IMG/VR virus record: IMGVR_UViG_3300037245_000806 | Location: 62,001-126,000 of that record | Reading direction: 5' to 3' (one strand) | DNA from: a virus | DNA length: 64,000 nt | In this document: positions 42,849-50,854 of the stretch, in pieces | Position numbering within the stretch: the stretch's first letter is position 1 | Layout: each line of letters starts with the position of its first letter | The notes under the pieces: model-generated | What the model saw: the letters and a program-made list of their open reading frames with translations, nothing else | Told to the model about the DNA's origin: nothing | The model's database searches: none | Program-made: the position numbers and the translations under genes

Positions 42849-42968
42849 TGCCGGGCAGAGGGATTGAACCCCCCACGTACCGCCTTAGCTTTGCTCAACA
42901 ATACGCCCTGCCCTTAAAGCCCTTGAGCTTCTTGCGCGCCGTCCACTGTCGGGCTCCGACAAACCCGG
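42849..42968 (-). ncRNA. tRNA-like RNA, unusual
   Basis: On the minus strand GCCGGGT (5' side) can pair over seven positions with GCCCGGC (3' side, followed by A), and just before the latter GGGGG-TTCAATC-CCTCT forms a T-arm with a canonical T-loop. After the 5' arm GTCGG-AGC-CCGAC can form a D-arm-like hairpin. The total is about 120 nt, too long for a plain tRNA, and no clear anticodon arm is visible; GCTCAA/TTGAGC and GCTTT/AAAGC could pair in a pseudoknot. It could be a degenerate or interrupted tRNA, or a tRNA-like regulatory RNA. The region (42816-43118) has no gene. Confidence 0.4.
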
Positions 42969-43118
42969 CCCCACTTACAGCTGGTACAACAAACGGAATA
43001 GGGTGAGAGCGACGGTGCTCCACAGGAGGGCTAGTCGATGCAAGCGTCACTCTCGACTCCCATTCGTGGGCCGCGATGTCCCACGGACTACGCCCCCACC
43101 CCTGCCGTGAGTCCCGAC

Positions 43119-44003
43119 CTAGCAGCGGAAGTCCGACCGCACGAGTTGCTCCTGCCTCGCCTCGCGCTTCAACGCGTAGGCACCTTCAGACTTCTGCACC
43201 TTGGCGTTGCACTCGTCGATCTTCTCGGCGAGGTCACTGAAGACTGAAGGCCACCGCTCAGCGAAGACGCGGAGCACGTTCTGCGCGATGCCCCTGATCT
43301 CCCACTGCGCGCGCGGGTTCAGGCCCCGGTGCTCGAAGATGTGCCGCCACGTGTGGAAATTGAAGGTAGCGGCGACCTCTGTCTTCGTCTCGTTGGGGAG
43401 CTTGAAGCGGGCGTCCTCTGCCTTGAAGCCCGCCTTGTCGCGCCACCACAGGTACTTCAGGTACGCATCGCGACAGTCGGAGAGCCACTGGAACTTGAGA
43501 AGCTCCTGCGTGGGTGTGGTGTTGAGCGCGTATATCGACTCACCACTCTCATGGGACCACCTCGGTGAGCCCTCACAAGCGCCGTGCTCGATGGCACCGA
43601 ACTCCCACCGTCCGGTCGCGAGCGGCATCGGCTGCGCGGGCACCACGGCAAAGCCCTTCTTGCCGTAGTCACAGTACCTCTGGGACTCCTGCGAGTACGC
43701 AGCAATCCGGTGCCTGACGAGTTGATGCGACATCGCACGCGAACCCGTCCAGACGACCGACGCCGTGGCATGCTCGATCATGGAGGTATGCCCCATGTCA
43801 CGGCAGAAGCGCGCGACGAAGTCGGGTGCCGAGCCGGGTGCAATCTTGTGCTCCGACTTATAGCAGCGCCGCCCGGCGTTCTCGATAAGCTCGACCAGCC
43901 CGCTCGTCCAGCCATCCGGCGTGAGCACCTCAAACGTCGGCGCGTGTACCGTCAGCACATCACCCTTCTTGGGCTCCATCACTGCGTCTTGTTTCTCGTC
44001 CAC
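43119..44003 (-). CDS. thyX: FAD-dependent thymidylate synthase, 294 aa
   Basis: GTG start (44001-44003) after GGGAGGAG. The ThyX motif RHRxxxxSxxSxR is present as RHRIAAYSQESQR at residues 97-109, preceded by SMIEH and followed by the conserved RHIFEHR-like C-terminal segment. The enzyme makes dTMP from dUMP using methylene-tetrahydrofolate and FAD. Slightly longer than typical cellular ThyX because of N-terminal and central additions. It works with tmk. Confidence 0.93.
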   Translation of the reverse strand: MDEKQDAVMEPKKGDVLTVHAPTFEVLTPDGWTSGLVELIENAGRRCYKSEHKIAPGSAPDFVARFCRDMGHTSMIEHATASVVWTGSRAMSHQLVRHRIAAYSQESQRYCDYGKKGFAVVPAQPMPLATGRWEFGAIEHGACEGSPRWSHESGESIYALNTTPTQELLKFQWLSDCRDAYLKYLWWRDKAGFKAEDARFKLPNETKTEVAATFNFHTWRHIFEHRGLNPRAQWEIRGIAQNVLRVFAERWPSVFSDLAEKIDECNAKVQKSEGAYALKREARQEQLVRSDFRC

Positions 44004-44025
44004 GGCTATCTCCTCCCGTGTAGTC

Positions 44026-44223
44026 CTATGACCTCTTTAGGTCGATACCCACTGCGCCATCCAGCACGTCACTTACGTCACCACCCTCCGCACCAACGGA
44101 AAGCTTCCCATCCTTTATCGCGGCGGCGAGCACGACAGAGCCCTTGGGGTGGCACGCAAACACGGTGTGTATACCCTCGAAGATCAGCTTCTTGCCGTTC
44201 TCGTCGATCACTGTTACGACCAT
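44026..44223 (-). CDS. Hypothetical small beta protein, 65 aa
   Basis: ATG at 44221-44223 after GGGGGAGG. Short beta-barrel-like sequence (VVTVIDENGKKLIFEGIH...). The 19-22-bp gaps on both sides each contain a GTAGT site. Not recognised. Confidence 0.6.
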   Translation of the reverse strand: MVVTVIDENGKKLIFEGIHTVFACHPKGSVVLAAAIKDGKLSVGAEGGDVSDVLDGAVGIDLKRS

Positions 44224-44242
44224 CACGGCCTCCCCCGTAGTC

Positions 44243-44857
44243 TTATATCGCCCCCGTCTTTCGCTCGACCTTGATGCGCGACTCAGCATCCGCGAGCAAC
44301 TCCTTGAAGTCAGCCCCATGCACCTGAAAATTCACATGCTTCATGGGCTTCTGGTATGGATCACGGATGCTGAACGAGGCGCTGATAGGCCCCGTGACCT
44401 CAAGGCTCCACATATCCGCGCGCTTGCCGTCGTAGATACGTTTGGCCTGTGACGTGATGTGAAGGTTCTCAACGTGGTGCTCACCGAGCACGTACAACTG
44501 CCCGACGAACGTTGCCTCAGACATCACACCAAACACCGTGCGCATGTCCTTGCCATCGCCGGGTGCCCGCGCGGGGAGGAACGCCAACTCCCCCTGAGCA
44601 AGCCGACGCGTAATAACAGCGAGTGCCTTGCCGTAGTTGTATGGCTTCTTGTCAATGAGGATGAGCGGCACGTTGTCATCTATCATGGTGTGCGCAGCCA
44701 TGACATCAACGGTACCGTCCTCACGCCATGTCTCGCACTGCGTGAGCGCCTGCTGAAGATCGCGGTTAAGGTACGGAACCTTGAGGAAGACGGCGAGCTT
44801 GGTCTTGAAGCCCTCGCACAGTTTGCAGCCCAGCTTGGAATACACGATGATCTCCAC
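44243..44857 (-). CDS. Glutaredoxin-like fusion protein, 204 aa
   Basis: Residues 1-75 are glutaredoxin/NrdH-like: IIVYSKLGCKLC puts the redox CxxC at 11-14, and VPLILIDKKP supplies the cis-Pro region. Residues about 100-204 form a second, unrecognised beta-rich domain. A redox partner for ribonucleotide reductase is the usual role of phage glutaredoxins; no reductase is in the window. The C-terminal addition is unusual. Confidence 0.7.
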   Translation of the reverse strand: MEIIVYSKLGCKLCEGFKTKLAVFLKVPYLNRDLQQALTQCETWREDGTVDVMAAHTMIDDNVPLILIDKKPYNYGKALAVITRRLAQGELAFLPARAPGDGKDMRTVFGVMSEATFVGQLYVLGEHHVENLHITSQAKRIYDGKRADMWSLEVTGPISASFSIRDPYQKPMKHVNFQVHGADFKELLADAESRIKVERKTGAI

Positions 44858-44858
44858 G

Positions 44859-45179
44859 TCACTCGCCTTTCAGTTCTTCCGCAGTGCCCTCAGTAGTGTG
44901 CTTACATTTGGCCTCACTGACCGCTTCCTCAGCCGACTTCACCGCCGACGTGGGGTCGAACACGGCGACCAGCCGCCGGTAAGGGTTGTGCTTGTGGAAG
45001 AAGATACGCAGGAACCAGCACACAGGATTGAGCCAGCACTTCCAGAAGAGCCAGCATAGAATCTGCCCGCGCAACGGATACGTCCACGGCGCGAGCGCCA
45101 TGTCTGGCACGCCCTTATGTGGATCAGCCGGATCGTTCCGGTAAGCCCACACACCCTTTGACTCGTTCTGCTCAGGCAT
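44859..45179 (-). CDS. Trp-rich membrane-associated protein, 106 aa
   Basis: Central hydrophobic, Trp/Cys-rich region (ILCWLFWKCWLNPVCWFLRI) likely inserts in or lies on the membrane; the C-terminal 40 residues are acidic and helical. ATG at 45177-45179 overlaps the upstream stop. Not recognised. Confidence 0.58.
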   Translation of the reverse strand: MPEQNESKGVWAYRNDPADPHKGVPDMALAPWTYPLRGQILCWLFWKCWLNPVCWFLRIFFHKHNPYRRLVAVFDPTSAVKSAEEAVSEAKCKHTTEGTAEELKGE

Positions 45180-45477
45180 CAGGGTCTCTCACGCTTTCAA
45201 TGTCATCGCCGTAGAGGTACACCTTCGCGCGCTCCAAGAGATCGCGGAAGTCGTTAATCCAGTCATTGCCGCACTGCTGGCAGAAGACGCTCGTAGTCGC
45301 GTGACGTCCCGCCCCTTTGGTAACTCGGAGGCGTTTACCGGTGGGGCGCTCCCCACACATCTCGCACAACTTCTTGTGCGCGGAGCGCACGTCCTGAATG
45401 TCAGCACGCATGGTGCCGAACCAAAGGCCCTTGTTCTGAATGCGCCGCTTCTTCTTGGGCTCTTCTTCTCGTGACAC
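45172..45477 (-). CDS. Zinc-binding protein, 101 aa
   Basis: Start taken at GTG 45475-45477, with GAGAGG 11 bp upstream; this GTG is inside a palindrome copy, as for 15873 and 62561. An internal ATG (MRADIQ) is the alternative. After a basic N-terminus (EEEPKKKRRIQNK) the motif CEMCG...CQQCG forms an HNH-like or zinc-ribbon knuckle, but catalytic His residues are not clear. Confidence 0.55.
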   Translation of the reverse strand: MSREEEPKKKRRIQNKGLWFGTMRADIQDVRSAHKKLCEMCGERPTGKRLRVTKGAGRHATTSVFCQQCGNDWINDFRDLLERAKVYLYGDDIESVRDPDA

Positions 45478-45484
45478 AGTGTTA
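45472..45484. promoter_or_regulatory. 13-bp palindrome TGACACAGTGTTA
   Basis: Exact copy that contains the probable GTG start of the zinc-binding protein gene. Confidence 0.6.
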
Positions 45485-45511
45485 CGAACCTCTCGTCTAG
45501 GCACACTGGCA

Positions 45512-45537
45512 GGGGACCGGCTTTTAGACCGGCCCCC
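45512..45537 (-). terminator. Hairpin GGGGaCCGG/CCGGcCCCC, possible terminator
   Basis: Stem of eight G-C pairs with one mismatch and an 8-nt loop (CTTTTAGA), located in the gap between the gene ending at 45559 and the gene starting at 45477. There is no clear T-run after it, so it may be an attenuator or processing site instead. Confidence 0.35.
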
Positions 45538-45558
45538 CAACCTAAGCGCCCCCCAGCG

Positions 45559-46107
45559 CTAGAATCCAGCGTGTCTGTAACTCTTCTGAAGGAAACGGCG
45601 CATCGCGAAGCGGTACGCTTTCTTGCGCTGCGCGAAGTCCGGGTTGTCGATCTTGTCATCGCCGGTACCGTACTTGCGCTCGCGGTACGTCGCGTAAGCC
45701 TCCGGGTCAAGCACGCGGAGGAAGGTCACGGCGCGCTGTCGCCACATTTCGCCAGCAACCTGAAGCTTCGTCGGTGACTCGGGCGTGGTCGCGGTGTAGC
45801 TGAGGTCGAGGAACCGCGTGACGGCGTACAGGTACGCCAGCTTCCTCTGCTTGAGGTCAGGCTTCTCGACCGCGTCGTCGCCTTCACCGTACTTGCGCCT
45901 GCGGTACTCGGCGTAGCCTTCTTCGTCCTCTTCCTTGAGCACGGTCACCGCGAACTGACGCCAGTGCGTTGACTCCAAGTCAAGCTGCGTGATCGATGTC
46001 GGAACACCGTCCACGTCGATCTTCTTGATCTCTTTGGTCAACGCTGCCTTCATCATCTCGAACTTCTCCGAATTGTCCTGCGGCTGCCCTTGTTTGCCGT
46101 CACTCAT
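45559..46107 (-). CDS. Protein with internal duplication, 182 aa
   Basis: ATG at 46105-46107 after GGAGG. Two 60-residue repeats are clear: W-R-Q-F-A-V-T-V-L...YAEYRRRKYGEGDD...QRKLAYLYAVTRFL and W-R-Q-R-A-V-T-F-L...YATYRERKYGTGDD...QRKKAYRFAMRRFL. Helical and basic; the duplicated unit probably binds nucleic acid or another protein. Not recognised. Confidence 0.65.
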   Translation of the reverse strand: MSDGKQGQPQDNSEKFEMMKAALTKEIKKIDVDGVPTSITQLDLESTHWRQFAVTVLKEEDEEGYAEYRRRKYGEGDDAVEKPDLKQRKLAYLYAVTRFLDLSYTATTPESPTKLQVAGEMWRQRAVTFLRVLDPEAYATYRERKYGTGDDKIDNPDFAQRKKAYRFAMRRFLQKSYRHAGF

Positions 46108-46288
46108 TTGCGGCCTCCTTTTCTGCGCGCTTTTGCGCGCTCTTACGACCACACTCTATGAGGTGCCCGAGCATACACCCCGGACGGGGGTGCAGGCACT
46201 CGGGGCCATCGCCAAGGTCTGCAACACCATACACGTTGCCACAACGCCTGCACTTTCTGCGCTTGGCCGGATCGATCAAAGTCCCCAT
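46100..46288 (-). CDS. Small zinc-ribbon protein, 62 aa
   Basis: ATG at 46286-46288 after GGGAGA. CRRCGNVYG followed by three more Cys/His (CLHPRPGC, HLIEC) fits a small zinc ribbon. First gene after promoter copy 3. Confidence 0.6.
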   Translation of the reverse strand: MGTLIDPAKRRKCRRCGNVYGVADLGDGPECLHPRPGCMLGHLIECGRKSAQKRAEKEAANE

Positions 46289-46362
46289 TGCCGATCTCCC
46301 TTTTCTGAGCGCTGTTGCGCTCCGGGTCCGACAGGCGGAATCCCCGCCCTTCACTGCAAAGA

Positions 46363-46405
46363 AGATTAGCGCATAGCACGGAAGATGTCAAGAGTTTTTC
46401 CGTGC
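46363..46405 (-). promoter_or_regulatory. Sigma70-like promoter within an inverted repeat (copy 3)
   Basis: Minus strand: GGAAAAACTC, -35 TTGACA (46386-46391), 17-bp spacer, -10 TAATCT (46363-46368). The -35 lies in the loop of an 11-bp inverted repeat (ATAGCACGGAA / TTCCGTGCTAT), so a repressor dimer or an RNA hairpin could control it. Confidence 0.7.
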
Positions 46406-46421
46406 TATACGCAAAAATTCC

Positions 46422-46721
46422 TCACTTATTTTCCTGCGGGTCTGTGGCCTCTGTGAGCGCATCCGCGCCGCCCTCAGGTGTCTTGGCCCGAATGACCGGG
46501 GCACCCGTAGTCTTGTCAATGCCCCCCACTGTCTGTGTGTCCTCCACAATCGGAGCCTTCACAGGATTCGGCTTCAACGGTTCGTCGCCATCTGCCACGA
46601 TGATCTCCTTCCATGCGTCCATGAGCGGAGTGAAGCACTCGCTGCACTCCGCGTACCCACCAGCACGAAACCGACCTTCACCGACACCAATGTCACGACC
46701 ACACTTCTCGCACGTGTCCAC
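46422..46721 (-). CDS. Zinc-binding protein, 99 aa
   Basis: GTG at 46719-46721, 4 bp after GGACGGG and overlapping the end of the upstream gene. VDTCEKCGRDIG...CSECF gives a four-Cys zinc site in the first 35 residues; the rest is acidic and probably disordered. Not recognised. Confidence 0.55.
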   Translation of the reverse strand: MDTCEKCGRDIGVGEGRFRAGGYAECSECFTPLMDAWKEIIVADGDEPLKPNPVKAPIVEDTQTVGGIDKTTGAPVIRAKTPEGGADALTEATDPQENK

Positions 46722-46722
46722 G

Positions 46723-47415
46723 TTACCCGTCCATTGCCTCCTGTGCGTCGAATATCGGCGCACCACTGATCTTGGCTTCGGACCACGGCATATGCCGGAA
46801 CTCCGGGTGCGCCACAACATCGCAGACCTCTGCCGCAATGGCGTCCGCGTAGGCACGTTCCGGCTCCGCATAACAACTAGGCGACCATACGACAACGACC
46901 TCATTGCCGTTGTCCTGATCGAGGACAACGAGCACGTCTGCACTTGGCCCCGGCTCCTCTCTAAGCGGCGGGCTCTCCGACGTGTCCTCAGGCACCTCAG
47001 CGGTTGAACTCGTTGAGTATATACCGGGGCCGTACTTGTCGCCTTGGAATCCATACGCAGCGCTCCACACCTTCATGAGAAGATCATGATAGCGGCGCTG
47101 CTCCGGGGTGGTCGTCCCCCACGCGCTGTCAACCGCGCCCTTGAAGTTGTCGTAATCCTGCTCTTCTATAAGGGCGGTCATCACCTCTTGCCACACGGCC
47201 TTGGGCGCGATGATACGGAACCTGTAGTCGTTCCGCGTGCTCTCCTTGATGTCGTACTCCTTGAGCGCCGGGAAGCGGGCTTGAAGCTGCTCGATGTGCT
47301 CCAAGTCGCGCGCACGAATCATCATCGTACTCGGGTCAGGGGGATTGGCATGGCTGCCGTCGCCCTTGCGCGCACATACGACGCTGTAAAAACCATAGAC
47401 AGTGAATACCCACAT
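46723..47415 (-). CDS. Conserved hypothetical protein (MWVFTxxGFxS type), 230 aa
   Basis: ATG at 47413-47415 after GAAGGAGG. The opening MWVFTVYGFYSVVCARKGDG, the RARDLEHIEQL segment and DYRFRI...DYDNFK are hallmarks of a conserved small family found in many bacteria and phages, whose function is unknown. The last 100 residues are an extra acidic part. First gene after promoter copy 4. Confidence 0.68.
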   Translation of the reverse strand: MWVFTVYGFYSVVCARKGDGSHANPPDPSTMMIRARDLEHIEQLQARFPALKEYDIKESTRNDYRFRIIAPKAVWQEVMTALIEEQDYDNFKGAVDSAWGTTTPEQRRYHDLLMKVWSAAYGFQGDKYGPGIYSTSSTAEVPEDTSESPPLREEPGPSADVLVVLDQDNGNEVVVVWSPSCYAEPERAYADAIAAEVCDVVAHPEFRHMPWSEAKISGAPIFDAQEAMDG

Positions 47416-47441
47416 TTCGCCACCTCCTTCTATGCCGGGGC

Positions 47442-47486
47442 ATATTAAGGGGGAAGCACGTGAATGTCAAGTTGTTTTTTCGCATG
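47442..47486 (-). promoter_or_regulatory. Sigma70-like promoter with A-tract box (copy 4)
   Basis: Minus strand: CGCCATGCGAAAAAACAAC, -35 TTGACA (47465-47470), 17 bp, -10 TAATAT (47442-47447). The closest to the sigma70 consensus of the six; the next gene starts at 47415. Confidence 0.78.
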
Positions 47487-47499
47487 GCGCGAGAAATAT

Positions 47500-48366
47500 C
47501 TAGGCGTGACCTTGCTTCTTGATCGTGCGAAGTTTGCGCACGTAATGTTGACGTTGTGTCAAGGCCCCGAACGACATTGACTCCGCTTGCTCAGGGGACA
47601 CGCGCCGGATGAACAAATGGTCCCGGCAGTTGGTCAGGCAGATTGTCGCACCGCTCCGTGGCGTAGTAGGCAAGGTCAACTTGGTGTATGGGCTGTGCTC
47701 GAACATGTACCGACACGATGGACAGGTCACCTTGTCGTCTGGACCCTTCCACCATATGGCGACGTTAGCCGGAAGGGCAATCACGCGCGCGCTCTCGTAG
47801 AAACTATTCAGCGCACTGAGGTACATACCGACGCGGCGATTGAGAGGCATGACATACGTCTCGTTGACAACAGCGTTGATGAACCCATTGAGGAAACGCA
47901 TCTCATGCTGCACGGCACTCTTCAGCCACTTGTCGTCCCCGACGTCGAGCTTCACCATCACCTTGTTCTTGCCCGAGCCCTCACCCTTCGCACCACCCGC
48001 GCGAAGGCCTGCGAGGAAGACGTCCCGCCACGCCATACGCATGGTCTTCGTAACGTCTTTCCTGAACTCTTTCTCGTCAAGCTCACTTTTCTGGTATTTG
48101 CCAATAGCACGTTGTAGTGCAGCGCGTGTTCGCTTCGTGGCGACCTTGAACTTCCGAGCCCCGACTGTCTGCCCCTTCTTGCGCTCGTTGGCAAACGCCT
48201 TGGGGTCGGCGTCCTGCATACCCAATTGGTCACGCTTGAGGGCGAGGTCGGCGAGGGCTGCGGTACCTATGGCCTTGCCCTCGAAGACAAGACCCTGCTC
48301 TTCCATCTGTTCAGCTATGAGGAAGCTGGGCTCGTAGACGAAGAGGTCGTCGAACTCGGGCTTCAT
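47500..48366 (-). CDS. Mu F-like minor head protein, 288 aa
   Basis: ATG at 48364-48366. The C-terminal third has the cysteine signature of Mu gpF-type head morphogenesis proteins: CPSCRYMFEHSP, then TICLTNCRDHLFIRRV. Helical N-terminal part. Located right after the portal and the HU-like gene, the usual position for this minor head protein, which helps connect portal and capsid or is injected. Confidence 0.72.
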   Translation of the reverse strand: MKPEFDDLFVYEPSFLIAEQMEEQGLVFEGKAIGTAALADLALKRDQLGMQDADPKAFANERKKGQTVGARKFKVATKRTRAALQRAIGKYQKSELDEKEFRKDVTKTMRMAWRDVFLAGLRAGGAKGEGSGKNKVMVKLDVGDDKWLKSAVQHEMRFLNGFINAVVNETYVMPLNRRVGMYLSALNSFYESARVIALPANVAIWWKGPDDKVTCPSCRYMFEHSPYTKLTLPTTPRSGATICLTNCRDHLFIRRVSPEQAESMSFGALTQRQHYVRKLRTIKKQGHA

Positions 48367-48839
48367 GCTGACAGTATCCCCGTGGGTCGAGACTTAATGC
48401 CGAACTTCCGCGCCTGCGCGTCAATGTGCTGCCGGAATGAGTGCATCGCACTCGACGTCCGACTCGTATGGCTCTTGGCCTTGGAGCTACCATGGTTGGT
48501 GCGCCGGTACGTGTCGATCTCTTTATTGCGGTGCCTGCGATAAGGGCACGCGGCCCTGAGTTGATTCCTGAACGCGCGCGACCCGTTGAAGGACGGAAGG
48601 CAGTGCTTCTCCAAGCCCTTCTTACGTGGCGTGTAGCCATACGGGGCGAAGATTCCGAAGCCGGGGATGCGCACGATCTCGCCCCGCGTAACCTCGTCGG
48701 CGGTGTATTCGAGGAAATAGGCGACAAGGTTCGCAGCGAAATGGTCGCTCACGCCCATCTTCTGCGCACACTTCGTGATGGTGCGCTGTAGTGGCTCGCC
48801 CTGCTTCGTCGTCGGCATGAACGGTATGCGTACAATCAC
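48363..48839 (-). CDS. HU/IHF-like DNA-binding protein, 158 aa
   Basis: GTG start in a 4-bp overlap with the portal stop; an inner ATG (MPTTKQ) is possible. Residues about 12-95 resemble HU/IHF: a helical start, then EIVRIPGFGIFAPYGYTPRK and PSFNGSRAFRNQLR for the beta-arm and end. A basic, polar C-terminal extension follows. Possibly packaged with or bound to DNA during head filling. Confidence 0.6.
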   Translation of the reverse strand: MIVRIPFMPTTKQGEPLQRTITKCAQKMGVSDHFAANLVAYFLEYTADEVTRGEIVRIPGFGIFAPYGYTPRKKGLEKHCLPSFNGSRAFRNQLRAACPYRRHRNKEIDTYRRTNHGSSKAKSHTSRTSSAMHSFRQHIDAQARKFGIKSRPTGILSA

Positions 48840-50785
48840 TTGGCTTCGTCCTTCCCCGTGTCTTCGTCCTTCTCAGCGTCTTCGTCCTCGTTGATCGGAG
48901 GCGCAACCTTGAGCGCCGCCATGTCCTCCTTGAGCAACTTCGCTTCCTTGTCGTCCTCGTAATCGTCTTCCAACAACTTCCCGGCGACAACAGGAGGCAG
49001 AATGCTCGGGTCGGTCTGCTGGAACGCACGACGCACCAACATGCTAACCTGCGCGTCCTTAGCGTCTGCCTCGTCAGCTGCCTCGTTGACTTCGTCTTCG
49101 TAGTAGTACGCTAGGTCGCCAACAACCTTCCGAAGCTCAGGGCTGCGGTGCATCATCTTGGCGATCTCAAGCTGCTCATTCGGGCTGACCGAAGTGAACC
49201 CGGTTGGCGTCATGTCCTCCATGATTGCGTTACGCGCGTCTGGGTTCATGGCCAACAGCGTACCCCTGACGCGGGGTGACAGGTTCTCCATACCTCCGAA
49301 GCCTTCACCACCACCACCAGCAGCAGCAGCGGCAGGCTCGACCGGCGTCTTGGAAATAAGCTTCAGCACAAGGTCTTCAGGAAGCTTCGCGTAGTTCAGG
49401 AGAATGTAAATCGCCCACACCTTCGGGTCCAACTGCATGTCGGCGGCGAGTCTGCTCATCGACTCCACGATCTGGTACCGCAGCTGGACGAGTTCAAGCC
49501 GCTCCCACTCGTCCAAGTACGATATCGGCGACATCTGTACAAGGAATTCCTTGTCAGGCTGATGGAAGTCATAGGTGTCATCGTTGGGCTCAGTCGGGAG
49601 CAACGTGTAGTGTATTTCTAGCGTCTGCCTGATCCCATATATCGTTGACCGCTGAAGACGCTTCGCACTGCGCGCGAACCGCACGTCCTGCTGGACAAGC
49701 GTTGCCTTCGCGTTGATCTCGCCCTCGAAGCCGAAGTACGCCTTGGGCACCTTGGCGGTACCGAAGAACTTGTCGCGGAAGTGTTCGAGGTCGTACAACT
49801 CGCCCATATTACCCGCGCCGGAAAGCGTCTCGATACGCGTGTTGTTATTCGGGCGCATCGCCACGAAGACATCTTCCAGCGGCGTCAGAGGATTATACTG
49901 CTTCTTGTAGTTGGGGCTCGACGGATCAATGAACTCAAGCTTCCTGAACCGCTTCCGCCAACTGTTGAGGTACGAAACAGCGTCGTGCTCCTCCATATTC
50001 CCGACGTCAACCATCACAAGATTGCGGTCCGGTGCGCGCCGCATCCGGTACATGAGCACACTGTCCTCGGCGAGGGTGAGTTGCCGCCACGGTCGGAATA
50101 GAGCGTCCAGTATCGCGGTGCCGTATCCGGCCTCCTCGTACTTGCCTAGCAACCGGAAGTGTACGTAGTCCCACGGCCACGAAACCTTCCGCTTCTTCTG
50201 CCGATACTTCTGGCCGTCTTCCCTGAAGCCGATCAAGCGGCCATACTTATCTTCAAGTCGATGCACCTTGCTAGACGATGCCACCTTCCAGCCGAGCACA
50301 CCCTTGCCTGTCTGATAGATCAACCGCTGGAATGCGTCACCGAGCTTGCCTGTCCGACGCGTTATGAACTGGACCCGGTCTTCCATCTGCGTGTTACGCA
50401 GGCACTCGTTACCGGCAGTGATCATGGCCTTCGACTTGGATTCGATCCACACGGAAACACCACGGTCGTAATCACGCTGGGTGGCTTCTTCCGCGTACAC
50501 GTCGAGGATAGCTGAGACGAGACCGAACGTATCCATCTCTGAAAAGATGCGATACCGCTCCTTGCGATCACGCGCGATGCTGAGGTAGTTGGTATACCAT
50601 TCCTGCGACTGCTCCGCGAGGGCGGCAGCTTCGTCACCATCGCCGGTAACAGTCACCGGGTGCGAGTGGCGTCCAAACAATCCAGTGAGTCGCCAAAACC
50701 ACCCAACTTGGTGGGGGTCGGCCAAGCGCTGCTCACCGGAGTAACTCGGCACAGGCTTCTTTACTTGATCCTGAAGACCGGGCAC
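48836..50785 (-). CDS. Portal protein, T4 gp20-like, 649 aa
   Basis: GTG start after GAAGGACAAGCCA. Strong T4-type portal blocks: LAEDSVLMYRMRRAPDRNL, FVAMRPNNNTRIETLSGAGN, LEHFRDKFFGTAKVPKAYFG and LVQQDVRFARSAKRLQRS. It forms the dodecameric DNA entry ring of the head. The C-terminal 150 residues are acidic and Ala-rich. The T4-like type predicts a gp21-type prohead protease elsewhere in this genome. Confidence 0.92.
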   Translation of the reverse strand: MPGLQDQVKKPVPSYSGEQRLADPHQVGWFWRLTGLFGRHSHPVTVTGDGDEAAALAEQSQEWYTNYLSIARDRKERYRIFSEMDTFGLVSAILDVYAEEATQRDYDRGVSVWIESKSKAMITAGNECLRNTQMEDRVQFITRRTGKLGDAFQRLIYQTGKGVLGWKVASSSKVHRLEDKYGRLIGFREDGQKYRQKKRKVSWPWDYVHFRLLGKYEEAGYGTAILDALFRPWRQLTLAEDSVLMYRMRRAPDRNLVMVDVGNMEEHDAVSYLNSWRKRFRKLEFIDPSSPNYKKQYNPLTPLEDVFVAMRPNNNTRIETLSGAGNMGELYDLEHFRDKFFGTAKVPKAYFGFEGEINAKATLVQQDVRFARSAKRLQRSTIYGIRQTLEIHYTLLPTEPNDDTYDFHQPDKEFLVQMSPISYLDEWERLELVQLRYQIVESMSRLAADMQLDPKVWAIYILLNYAKLPEDLVLKLISKTPVEPAAAAAGGGGEGFGGMENLSPRVRGTLLAMNPDARNAIMEDMTPTGFTSVSPNEQLEIAKMMHRSPELRKVVGDLAYYYEDEVNEAADEADAKDAQVSMLVRRAFQQTDPSILPPVVAGKLLEDDYEDDKEAKLLKEDMAALKVAPPINEDEDAEKDEDTGKDEAK

Positions 50786-50854
50786 TGGCTTGTCCTTCCT
50801 CGTAGTTCACAATCGCGGAGTATAAGGCACGACATGAACTCAGTCCAGCAAAAT

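Noticed and set aside
42852-42913. Alternative 62-nt tRNA using GGGCAGG/TCTGCCC as acceptor stem
   Set aside because: The stem pairs, but the T-arm then lacks a proper 3' stem and no anticodon arm forms; the 120-nt folding fits the T-loop better.
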